Shown here piece after piece: positions 1 to 7,400 of a DNA stretch of 7,728 nucleotides (positions are counted from its first letter, which is position 1; every line of letters starts with the position of its first letter). The stretch is from NCBI GenBank assembly GCA_021781075.1, contig JAJXXN010000138.1, positions 1 to 7,728 on the forward strand. Reading direction: 5' to 3'. The notes under the pieces were generated by a model. The model did no database searches. It saw only the letters and a list, made by a program, of their open reading frames with translations, and had not been told where the DNA came from. Origin of the DNA: Acidobacteriota bacterium. Lineage in GTDB: Bacteria; Acidobacteriota; Terriglobia; Terriglobales; Acidobacteriaceae. The translations under genes and the position numbers were made by a program.

Positions 1-1407
1 ACGGTGGAAATGCTGTCGCGGTTCCGGACGGCGAAGGAGCAGAAGGAGATTGTGGAGCGGGTTGCATCCGGCAAGGTGGACATACTCATCGGCACGCACC
101 GGCTGTTGTCAAAGGACCTCAAGTTTCAGGACCTTGGGTTGCTTATTGTGGATGAGGAGCAACGCTTCGGCGTGCGGCACAAGGAGCGGCTCAAGCAGAT
201 GCGGCGCGAGATCGATGTGCTGGCGATGAGTGCCACGCCAATCCCGCGCACCCTGCACATGTCGATGGTGGGGTTGCGCGACATGAGCATCATCGAGACG
301 CCGCCGAAGGACCGTATGGCAATCCAGACGGTGGTGGCAAAGTATGACGAGAAGATTGTGCGCTCGGCGGTTGAGGTGGAGCTGGAACGCGGCGGACAGG
401 TTTATTTTGTGCACAACCGGGTGGAATCGATCTATGAAATTGCCTCGCGCGTACAGGAGCTGGTGCCGTCAGCGCGTGTGGTTGTGGCGCACGGGCAGAT
501 GGGCGAAACGGAACTGGAACGGGTGATGCTGGCCTTCATGCGCCACGAGTATGACGTGTTGGTTGCCACCAGCATCATTGAGAACGGACTTGATATTGCG
601 CTGGCCAACACGATCATCATCAACCGCGCTGACCGGCATGGCTTGAGCGAGCTTTACCAGTTGCGCGGCCGCGTAGGTCGATCGAACCGCCGCGCGTATG
701 CCTACCTGCTGATCCCCTCGGAGAAAGACCTGACCGAGATTGCGCGGCGGCGGTTGGCGGCGCTCAAGGAGTTCAGCGACCTCGGCGCCGGGTTCAAGAT
801 TGCCGCGCTTGATTTGGAACTGCGCGGGGCGGGCAACCTGCTGGGCGGCGAGCAAAGCGGCCACATTGAGTCGGTGGGGTTTGAGCTGTACACGACGATG
901 CTGGAAGAGGCGGTGGGCAAGCTGAAGGGCACAGGGAAGGCTGAAACCGTCTCCGCGCAACTGAACCTTGGGATATCGCTTCGCCTGGATGAGCAGTATG
1001 TGCCGGAAGAGAACCAGCGGCTGCGGCTGTATAAGAAGATTGCCGGGGCAACTGATGCCGCGGCAGTTGTCGAAATACGCGCCGAGCTTGAGGACCGTTA
1101 TGGGACGATGCCGGACGCGGCTGTCTACCTGCTTGAGGCGGCGGAGGCGCGGCTTGAGGCGGAGCGGCTGGGCATCCAGCAGATTGACCGCAAGCGCAAC
1201 GAGCTGCTGCTGAAATTCACGGAGAAATCGGCGGTCAACCCGGAGCAGTTGATGCGGGTGGTCAGGCAGCACGCCAAGCGCGGCGCGCAGTTCACGCCGC
1301 AGGGGGTATTCAAATACCCATTGAAATCGCTGCGCGCGGACGAGTTGCTTTTGGAACTGCGTGAACTTCTTTCCGCCCTTGCACCTGAAACCACCACTGT
1401 TCATTGA
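1..1407 (+). CDS. mfd: Transcription-repair coupling factor Mfd, C-terminal part (5' truncated by window edge)
   Basis: Mfd is a cytoplasmic superfamily 2 DNA translocase that pushes RNA polymerase off template-strand lesions and recruits UvrA for nucleotide excision repair. The visible part, about 468 codons of a protein usually near 1,150 residues, starts inside helicase domain 1. Counting from the GTG at position 4, it shows motif II VDEEQRFG (49-56, DEEQ box), motif III SATPIPRT (76-83), motif IV FVHNR (135-139), motif V SIIENGLDI (190-198) and motif VI QLRGRVGR (219-226). The translocation (TRG-type) segment GAGFKIAALDLELRGAGN follows at 261-278, and the C-terminal TRCF/autoinhibitory domain spans about 315-460. 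DEEQ with this TRG segment fits Mfd or RecG; the long C-terminal domain decides for Mfd. The Walker A motif, RNA polymerase-interaction domain and UvrB-like domains lie upstream of the window. The GTG at 4 is not a real start, because reading is open to base 1. No frameshift or missing visible motif; ends at TGA 1405-1407. Confidence 0.97.
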   Translation, partial: TVEMLSRFRTAKEQKEIVERVASGKVDILIGTHRLLSKDLKFQDLGLLIVDEEQRFGVRHKERLKQMRREIDVLAMSATPIPRTLHMSMVGLRDMSIIETPPKDRMAIQTVVAKYDEKIVRSAVEVELERGGQVYFVHNRVESIYEIASRVQELVPSARVVVAHGQMGETELERVMLAFMRHEYDVLVATSIIENGLDIALANTIIINRADRHGLSELYQLRGRVGRSNRRAYAYLLIPSEKDLTEIARRRLAALKEFSDLGAGFKIAALDLELRGAGNLLGGEQSGHIESVGFELYTTMLEEAVGKLKGTGKAETVSAQLNLGISLRLDEQYVPEENQRLRLYKKIAGATDAAAVVEIRAELEDRYGTMPDAAVYLLEAAEARLEAERLGIQQIDRKRNELLLKFTEKSAVNPEQLMRVVRQHAKRGAQFTPQGVFKYPLKSLRADELLLELRELLSALAPETTTVH

Positions 1408-1434
1408 AAAGCAATCAACTCCGGCGAGGGGGGA

Positions 1435-1477
1435 TTGTATTCTGGATGGGCAAATTGAAACTGCAATAATTCTCGCT
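1435..1477 (+). promoter_or_regulatory. Possible extended -10 promoter for galU
   Basis: The 92-base gap between mfd and galU includes an AT-richer patch with TGCAATAAT at 1462-1470. AATAAT (1465-1470) matches the TATAAT consensus at five of six bases and is preceded by TGn, the extended -10 element. No good -35 box lies 16-18 bases upstream; TTGTAT at 1435-1440 is too far away (24 bases). Transcription would begin near 1477 and give a leader of only about 23 bases. No terminator hairpin is obvious after mfd, so read-through from mfd could also express galU. This is a pattern match only. Confidence 0.3.
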
Positions 1478-1483
1478 GCAACC

Positions 1484-1489
1484 AGGAGG
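1484..1489 (+). promoter_or_regulatory. Shine-Dalgarno of galU
   Basis: AGGAGG, a consensus ribosome-binding site, ends 10 bases before ATG 1500. That spacing is slightly long but workable. It supports ATG 1500 as the start, and the protein from there begins in the usual place, a few residues before the nucleotide-binding GGLGTRF loop. Confidence 0.8.
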
Positions 1490-1499
1490 CTCAGCCGGC

Positions 1500-2375
1500 A
1501 TGAGTCAAAGAATCAAGAAGGCGGTCTTTCCCGCGGGCGGTCTGGGCACGCGCTTTTTGCCCGCGACGAAGGTGATTCCCAAGGAGATGCTGGCGTTGGT
1601 GGACAAGCCCATCATCCAGTACGGGGTTGAAGAGGCGATCCACTCCGGCATTGAGCACATCATCATCATCACGGGCCGCGGCAAAGGGGCGATGGAGGAC
1701 CATTTTGACCACAGCTTTGAGCTGGACACGACGCTCGAGCGGCGTGGCAAGCATGAGTTGCTGGCCGTATCAAAGCAGGTGGCGTCATTGGCGCGCATCA
1801 GCTATGTGCGCCAGAAAGAGCCACTGGGCCTTGGGCACGCCGTGCTGTGCGCCAAGGACCTGGTGGGCAATGAGCCGTTTGCGGTGATTCTGCCGGATGA
1901 TGTGATTGATGCCGAGGTGCCCTGCCTGAAGCAGATGATGGATGTGTTTGAAGAGAAGGGCGGGTCGGTGATAGCGACGCAGACGGTGGAAGGGCCCGCG
2001 ATCAGTGCCTACGGCGTGCTGGCCGGGGAGACGGACCCATCCAACCCGCGTCTCTTCAACACGACGGGAATGGTGGAGAAGCCAAAGTACGAGGAGGCGC
2101 CGTCGAAGCAGGCAATCATCGGGCGGTATATTTTGACGCCGCGCGTCATGGGACTTTTGGAGGAAACCAAACCGGGCGCGGGCGGCGAGATCCAGTTGAC
2201 GGATGCCATTCGCGCGCTGCTGAAGGAAGAGAAGATTTACGGCTACAATTTCGCGGGTCGACGGTATGATGCGGGCGACAAGTTTGGAATGCTGGAGGCG
2301 ACTGTTGAGTTTGCGCTGAAGCGGGAGGAATTCGGCGAGCGATTCCGTCAATATTTGAAGGGTTTGCGGTTGTAG
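1500..2375 (+). CDS. galU: UTP--glucose-1-phosphate uridylyltransferase GalU
   Basis: GalU makes UDP-glucose and pyrophosphate from UTP and glucose 1-phosphate in the cytoplasm. UDP-glucose feeds LPS and exopolysaccharide synthesis, galactose metabolism and related glycosylation. The 291-residue length is normal for the bacterial family. Motifs in order: nucleotide-binding loop GGLGTRFLPATK (13-24) followed by PKEML (27-31); KEPLGLGHAV (106-115), the family's GLGHAV segment; LPDD (131-134), with the acidic metal-binding position; VEKP (192-195), carrying the conserved sugar-phosphate lysine region; GRYILTP (208-214); GGEIQLTDAI (228-237); and YDAGDKFGML (256-265). This set separates GalU from RfbA-type glucose-1-phosphate thymidylyltransferases, which share only the N-terminal loop. 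The start is supported by AGGAGG upstream. It follows mfd by 92 bases in the same direction, so it may share its transcript or use its own promoter; a hairpin terminator lies just after its TAG stop. No key residue is missing. Confidence 0.97.
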   Translation: MSQRIKKAVFPAGGLGTRFLPATKVIPKEMLALVDKPIIQYGVEEAIHSGIEHIIIITGRGKGAMEDHFDHSFELDTTLERRGKHELLAVSKQVASLARISYVRQKEPLGLGHAVLCAKDLVGNEPFAVILPDDVIDAEVPCLKQMMDVFEEKGGSVIATQTVEGPAISAYGVLAGETDPSNPRLFNTTGMVEKPKYEEAPSKQAIIGRYILTPRVMGLLEETKPGAGGEIQLTDAIRALLKEEKIYGYNFAGRRYDAGDKFGMLEATVEFALKREEFGERFRQYLKGLRL

Positions 2376-2391
2376 GCTGGTTCAAGGCGTG

Positions 2392-2426
2392 GGCGGCGGA
2401 GTGTGTTCCGCCGCCATTTCATTTTT
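2392..2426 (+). terminator. Rho-independent terminator after galU
   Basis: A perfect 9-bp stem pairs GGCGGCGGA (2392-2400) with TCCGCCGCC (2407-2415) around a 6-base loop GTGTGT. It is followed by the T-rich tail ATTTCATTTTT (2416-2426). It begins 16 bases after the galU stop, so it is oriented to end galU. On the minus strand the same hairpin lies just beyond the FN3 gene's stop but has no T tract after it, so it is a weaker terminator in that direction. The tail overlaps the last codons of the convergent gene. Confidence 0.85.
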
Positions 2427-4431
2427 GGGAAGGATTATTAGTGTCTGGGACGGCAACTTGTGCCGCAACGCTGGCGGGGCCGAGTGTTCCATCGGCGGAT
2501 TGATAGGAGATGCGGTAAGAGTGCGACATGCCGGGCTTGGGGTCAAAGTCGGTGACGGTGGTGCCGCTGGTTGGCCCCGCGATGCGCATCCACGGACCGG
2601 TGCCGCCGGCTTGCCTTTCGACAATCACGGCCAACCCGTTTGTGGGCGCGGCAAAGGTGATTGAGACGTGGGCGAAGGGGGTGGCTGTGAAGGCCGCAAC
2701 CGGCGCGGCGGGCGCGGCGATCAACGGCGCGCCGATGCGGATAACCACCTGCCTGCCCGGGTTGCTGCGATAGCCGTTTTTGCCAACTGCGACGATGCGG
2801 TAGTAATAATGCTCGCCGGGCTTGACGTACAGGTCGTTGAAGGTGCGCGCAGTGGGTGGCAACGGGTCGCCGATGACCACACCGGTTTCATTCTCCGCGC
2901 CAGAGCGCAGGACGAGGAAGGAGGCAACCTTCTCCGTTGGGGGCGCGGGTTCAAAGCCGAGTTGCGCCTTGCCGTCCAAGCCGGATGCGCTGTTGATGGT
3001 CGGCGGCTCAGGGATGGAGATATCGGGCAGCGTCACACGGGCGATCGTGCTCGGGTGGCCTTCCACACTGTCAAAGGTTACGGCGACGATGCGGTATTCC
3101 ATGGTTGCATCGGAGGCATTGCCGATCGGGTCGTCATAGCGCGGTTCAACTGTGAGGTGCGAGTTGAGCCGGACCCATGGATTGTTGGTGCCGTTCATGA
3201 TGTGGCGCTCCACAAAGTACCCGGCCACCTGGGCGATAGGCTGCCAGGTCAGACGCACGCGGGTGTGGCCAAGAGCAGCGGTGAAGCCCTGTACGGCGGG
3301 CGGAGACCCTTTGGAGCGCGCCAAAGCCGATGCTGGTTTTGAGGGATCGCCCAAATCCCCGCGCGCGTTGACCGTGCGAACGCGGTAATAGTAGAGAGTG
3401 CCCGGGTGGGTGCTTTCATCCACATACTCTGTTGTTTGTGGTGAAAGGGCTTGTGCCTGCAGCGCCTCATAGGGGCCATCGAAGAGGTGGGCGCGTTCAA
3501 CGAGGTAGCCTGCGAGGTTCGGATTCTGGCGTGCGGGCCAACTGACGGTGATTTTGCCGGGCGCGGCGGTCGCGTTCACCGGCTGCGGCGGCTGCATTGC
3601 CGCTGAGTCCTGATGGAAGTAATGGAGCGTTGCGGGCCGACTGCGGCGTCCAAATGCGTCGATGGAGTAGACGTAGTAGACCAACTGCTGATTGCCCGGC
3701 GCATTGGCATCAAGGAGCAGGGGGATTCTTGCGTCCCAACTGGTGCCGGCAATGATGGGCTTTGCATTGACCGGTGCGTTGCCCTGGTCCTCGCTGTCGC
3801 GCTCGACGGTGTAGGCGATCACCGGCATCATGGGGTCGTCCGTCGCCGGCGGGCTCCAGCCCAGCGAAACCCCCTTGTAACTGGTTGAAGCTTGCAGGCT
3901 GCCCGGCGCAGGCGGCAGCGGGGATGCGGCGGAGGAATCGATTGGTTGCGAGCGCAACAAGTAGGACGTGGGCTTGCCGCCAGCATCGAGCGCCGTGACC
4001 GTGTATCTCCTCAAGCCTGCCGGAACATGTTGCAGGCTCCAACTGATGCCGAGTGCGCGTGCATAGGGCGGGTCGCTCAGTACGCGGAGGATGAGAATCC
4101 CGTAAAGCTGCTTGAGCTGTGTTTGGTCCTGTGCGTTGTGAAATGCATCGGGTAATTTTTTGATGGCATCTGCGTCCTCGATGGAGACCTTCGAGAGCGC
4201 GGCCGGATCGGCGTGTGCAACTTTCGGGACCAGGACGTTGCCCGCGGAGTCGGAGATCTGCCAGCCATTGAAGCTCCATTGCGCGGCTGATGGAATCCAG
4301 AGGAGAGAGATGCCGCCCCTGCCGTCGGAGACTGCGAGGACGGCCTTGCTACCCTCCTGCGCGGATGTGGAGGAGGAGGCAAACACGCAGAGGCAGACAA
4401 GCACGAAGAAAAAGAGTTTCTGTTTCATCAT
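2419..4431 (-). CDS. Exported protein with five fibronectin type III domains
   Basis: This 670-residue protein is of unknown function. It begins with a signal peptide (Lys at 3 and 5, hydrophobic stretch 6-18, likely cleavage after STSA at 24; no clear lipobox), so it should leave the cytoplasm. Residues about 28-165 form a divergent module: beta-like ends (SLLWIP, GWQI; later RYTVTALDAGG) flank a predicted helical insert near 80-125. Five FN3 domains follow at about 171-275, 281-370, 376-469, 473-567 and 574-662. They recur in two signatures: YxVER or a variant (207, 309, 405, 505, 603) and a YYYR-like strand (251, 347, 446, 542, 639). No enzyme motif, transmembrane anchor or sorting signal is visible after the signal peptide. 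FN3 arrays commonly act as spacers or protein- and glycan-binding modules; a surface binding or structural role is inference. It starts 5 bases after the upstream large gene, so the two are very likely co-transcribed. TGA stop at 2419-2421. Confidence 0.9.
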   Translation of the reverse strand: MMKQKLFFFVLVCLCVFASSSTSAQEGSKAVLAVSDGRGGISLLWIPSAAQWSFNGWQISDSAGNVLVPKVAHADPAALSKVSIEDADAIKKLPDAFHNAQDQTQLKQLYGILILRVLSDPPYARALGISWSLQHVPAGLRRYTVTALDAGGKPTSYLLRSQPIDSSAASPLPPAPGSLQASTSYKGVSLGWSPPATDDPMMPVIAYTVERDSEDQGNAPVNAKPIIAGTSWDARIPLLLDANAPGNQQLVYYVYSIDAFGRRSRPATLHYFHQDSAAMQPPQPVNATAAPGKITVSWPARQNPNLAGYLVERAHLFDGPYEALQAQALSPQTTEYVDESTHPGTLYYYRVRTVNARGDLGDPSKPASALARSKGSPPAVQGFTAALGHTRVRLTWQPIAQVAGYFVERHIMNGTNNPWVRLNSHLTVEPRYDDPIGNASDATMEYRIVAVTFDSVEGHPSTIARVTLPDISIPEPPTINSASGLDGKAQLGFEPAPPTEKVASFLVLRSGAENETGVVIGDPLPPTARTFNDLYVKPGEHYYYRIVAVGKNGYRSNPGRQVVIRIGAPLIAAPAAPVAAFTATPFAHVSITFAAPTNGLAVIVERQAGGTGPWMRIAGPTSGTTVTDFDPKPGMSHSYRISYQSADGTLGPASVAAQVAVPDTNNPSQK
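2446..3921 (-). other. Tandem array of five FN3 modules (protein-level repeat)
   Basis: Codons 171-662 encode five consecutive units of about 90-105 residues. Each starts with a proline-containing linker and a small-hydrophobic strand, has a Trp or Phe in the B strand (GWSPP, SWPA, TWQP, GFEP, TFAAP), the YxVER-like C strand and a YYYR-like F strand. The units have diverged at the protein level and I see no long DNA-level identity between them, which suggests old rather than recent duplication. Confidence 0.85.
4360..4431 (-). other. Signal peptide region of the FN3 protein
   Basis: Residues 1-24 give a short basic start, a hydrophobic core rich in Phe, Leu, Val and Cys, and a small-residue end TSA before Gln25-Glu26, a plausible signal peptidase I site. 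Cysteines at 13 and 15 sit inside the core without the small residue normally found just before a lipobox cysteine, so a lipoprotein is less likely. Confidence 0.75.
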
Positions 4432-4439
4432 TCAACCTA
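4428..4439 (-). promoter_or_regulatory. Weak ribosome-binding site and tandem ATG start, coupled to upstream stop
   Basis: Reading the minus strand, the upstream gene stops at TAG (4439-4437). The only Shine-Dalgarno-like bases, AGG (4438-4436), overlap that stop codon. Two ATG codons follow in frame at 4431-4429 and 4428-4426. AGG is 4 bases from the first and 7 from the second, so the second may be the better start; the protein differs by one Met. Such closeness suggests translational coupling. Confidence 0.5.
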
Positions 4440-7400
4440 CAAGTGGACCGTGAAGCTGACGGAGGCGCCAAAGGGCAGGCCCAGGGTTGCCGAACCTTCG
4501 AGATCAACAGGAAGCGCCTCGGCGTGGATGTGGGCGGAGACGCCCGCACTGACGCAGACGCTGCTGACGCAGGCGCCGGCCGAGACGTCGGCGTTGAAGT
4601 CGCCGGAGATATGCGGTTGCGGCGTGATGGTGAGGCCGACTTCCACATCGCCGCGGATATAGGCGGAGATGGAGGAATCACTGCCCGCGGTGAGGTTGAT
4701 GCTTTCGCCGCCTCCGAGCGAAAGCCCCTGCGCGGAGAGCATGACATACATATTGGAGCTCATGCCGAGGAGAGTGCCGGTGATACGCGGGCCGTTCTGC
4801 TTGCCGGCGTCGATATGCCACGGTGCGCTGGGGCCGAAGTGAACATCAATCGCCGCGTCATTGGGGCCGGAGCCGAGGCTGAGTTGGAAGACGCCACCGA
4901 GCAGGCTCATTGCGCCCCAGGCGCGCGCGTCAAAGTTGCCGCCGGCATATTGCAGGTAGCCCTGGAACTGGCCATTTCCGTTGTCGGGCGGATCCAAAAT
5001 CCAGGAGTGGAAGTTGAGGCGCGCGCCGGGCGTGGAGCCGGTTGCCTCGATGGTCAGGTCGCCATCAACGGTGAGGGTGAATTGGTCCGGCGTGCCCAGC
5101 CGCACACCGGCGTCGAAGAGAAACGAATTGTCGATCTGAGGAGTTTGCGATTCGAGGGAGTTCTGGTCCTGGAATGCGCTGATGGGGAAGTTGTGACCCA
5201 GTCCGCCATTGATGCGGTAAAGATTGAGCACCGGCGGCGGGCCGAGAATCATGATGCCGTCGGGGCCAAGCGGCACGGTGACGCGCGTGATCCAATAATC
5301 ATGGCCGCCCATGTAGCCTAGCCGGAACTCACCCTTGATGGGCGGACCGCCGAGGGACGAAAGGTCCACCGACCCGGAGACTACATCCTCCGGCGAGTTG
5401 CTGGAGTTGCCGGCTCCGCCCGAGTTGGCCGAATAGATGGGATGAATGTGGGCGTTGGCGCTGGGGTTGTTGGAACCCGGCGGGTAGGGAACGTCCAGGG
5501 AGAAGGGGGCGAACGATGGCCCTGTGGTGGTGTAGTTGCTGTTGTTCTCATGCAGCGCGTAGTTGACGGAGACGGTTTGCGCCGGCATCACCTCGGAGAG
5601 ATGAACCGAAGTGTTGAAGAGCGCGGCGAGGATTTGCGGGCCGGAGTTTGAGGCTGTGAGGTGCACGGAGCCGAGGTCGACAGGGATTTTGTTGAGCAGT
5701 GAACTGCCACCGAGCGGGATGTCGGCCGCCTGGGCGCCATTTGCAAAATAGCCGCGGCCATCCATGCCGTAGTAGAAGGCCTGGCCGTAGGAGGCGAAGG
5801 GCACGTTGCCGGCCGACCAGGTGAAGGTGGTGTTCGATTGCACCGCCCAGCCGAAGGGCTCGGAGAGAAATTGCAAACCGGCCGCATTCAAACTGAGGTT
5901 GCCGAAGGTGCGCGTGACGCTGGATGCGGGGATGGTGAGCGGGAAGCTGACCGAGGCCTGCTTGCCGCCGCCGGAGATGAGGGTGGCGTCGCCGGTGAGG
6001 TCAATGTTGAGGAACGGCACATGCACGTCCATGCCTTTGTAGTTCGCCGTGAAGGTTCCGTTGAAGGCGGTGGCTTCAATGTTGTTGAAGCTCACCGAGC
6101 CCTGGCCGTGCCTGGCAGAGAAGGGGCCAGTCTTCAGTGTGCCGCAAAGGCCGTTGCCGACCACGCCCCAGTCCGTGACTGTTGGTTGCAATGAGCTGGT
6201 GGCGACAAGGTCGAAGGTGTAGGGTGTGATGGTGAGTGAGGGGAAGCGCACGCCGACCCAATCCGCGCCACTGAGCGTGCCGCAGATGGGCTCGGAGGGT
6301 GCATCACCTGAGCCGTGGCTGAGGTCGATGCGCACGTTGTTCGATTGCATGGCGAAGCCGCTCCAGCCGATGAGCGATGTGGGGAGGGTGAGGTTTTCGG
6401 CGCTCCAGTCGCCATTGGCCTTCAGCTCCGCGCTCACGCCATTCCATGGCACGGGCTGGTTGGTGCTGGCGATGCGGAGCGTGTTGTCGGCAAGGGCCAG
6501 GTTGAGCGTGGCATTGATCTGACCGCCAGCGCTGCCCGCCAGATGCTGGATGCTGCCGGTGACGCCCGGCACCGATGGATGGAGCGCCATGTTCGGGGCC
6601 ACGTCAATGGAGCCACTTTGCACATTCAATCCATCGGGCACGGACCAGTTTTTAATTTCTATCGGGATGGTCTGGTACTGGTCATAACCGCCGGAGGCGC
6701 CGTTGGCCATGTTGATGACCAGGGCGCCGTGGCCGTTGTAGACGCCGTTTTGGCCGGTGATGTTGTTTTGGATGCCGGTGATGACAAACGAGCCGCCGCT
6801 TTTGACCGGGAAGAGAAACTTGCAGGGCTGGCTGGGATTGGAGGCGACGACCTCGTAGATTTTGGCATTCGAGGCGACGTGCGAATCCGGCTGCGGGTTG
6901 GAGATCTGCTGGATGGCCTGCGAGAGCGCGCCATTGACATATTGCACCGGACCCAAACCGCCGATGGGAGCGTTGGAGGGCGAGAGCACGCCAACCTTGA
7001 GTGGGGGCAGATTGCTGCCCGCAGGAGCGTTGAGCGTGTTGAGGAGAGTTTGCGCCTCGCCGAGGTTGGGCGCGGCTTGTTGCTTGGTATTGCCGCCCCC
7101 GCCGCCCGCGTTCATCGTCAGCGATGCGGGAATCAGCGAGTTCACCGCGCTTTCGACAGGGTTGTTGAGGTTTGGCAGCGATGGCTGCGGCAGTGCATCG
7201 GCGGTGACGGAGACGCTGTGGTCGCCGAGTGGCTGATGGTGCAATGCAGGCGATGTGATCGGCGTGCTCTTGTCTACGATGATTGGCGGCTCGGGGATGG
7301 GCACTTGAATGGGGACGCCCATGAAATCCACCGTTTGAAAACCCTGGCGGGTCAGGTTCAAGCGTTTTGTGGAGGGGCCGAGTTCAATATTCTGCTGGCT

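Noticed and set aside
4..6. GTG as the start of mfd
   Set aside because: Reading is open through base 1 and the essential upstream helicase motifs are missing, so the gene begins before the window.
469..1404. Minus-strand open frame of 311 codons opposite mfd
   Set aside because: mfd is certain on the plus strand; the reverse frame is Arg/Leu/Gln-rich without any recognisable motif.
1361..1630. Plus-strand open frame of 89 codons bridging mfd and galU
   Set aside because: It overlaps both genes out of frame, has no ribosome site, and its sequence is not protein-like.
1659..1670. CAT/ATC triplet run in galU
   Set aside because: It encodes the hydrophobic beta-strand HIIIIT of the GalU fold, normal for the family, not a functional repeat.
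1785..2351. Minus-strand open frame of 188 codons opposite galU
   Set aside because: galU is unambiguous on the plus strand and this frame has no family features.
2668..3342. Plus-strand open frame of 224 codons inside the FN3 gene
   Set aside because: The FN3 repeats are clear in the minus frame; this one is a shadow with no domain.
4380..4431. FN3 protein as a lipoprotein, because of Cys13 and Cys15 in the signal region
   Set aside because: Neither cysteine has a small residue directly before it, as a lipobox needs, and a signal peptidase I site follows at TSA.
4290..5321. Plus-strand open frame of 343 codons opposite the FN3 and large-protein genes
   Set aside because: It is antisense to both minus-strand genes, spans their junction, is rich in Gly, Arg, Ala and Asp as expected from a high-GC shadow frame, and shows no domain or motif.
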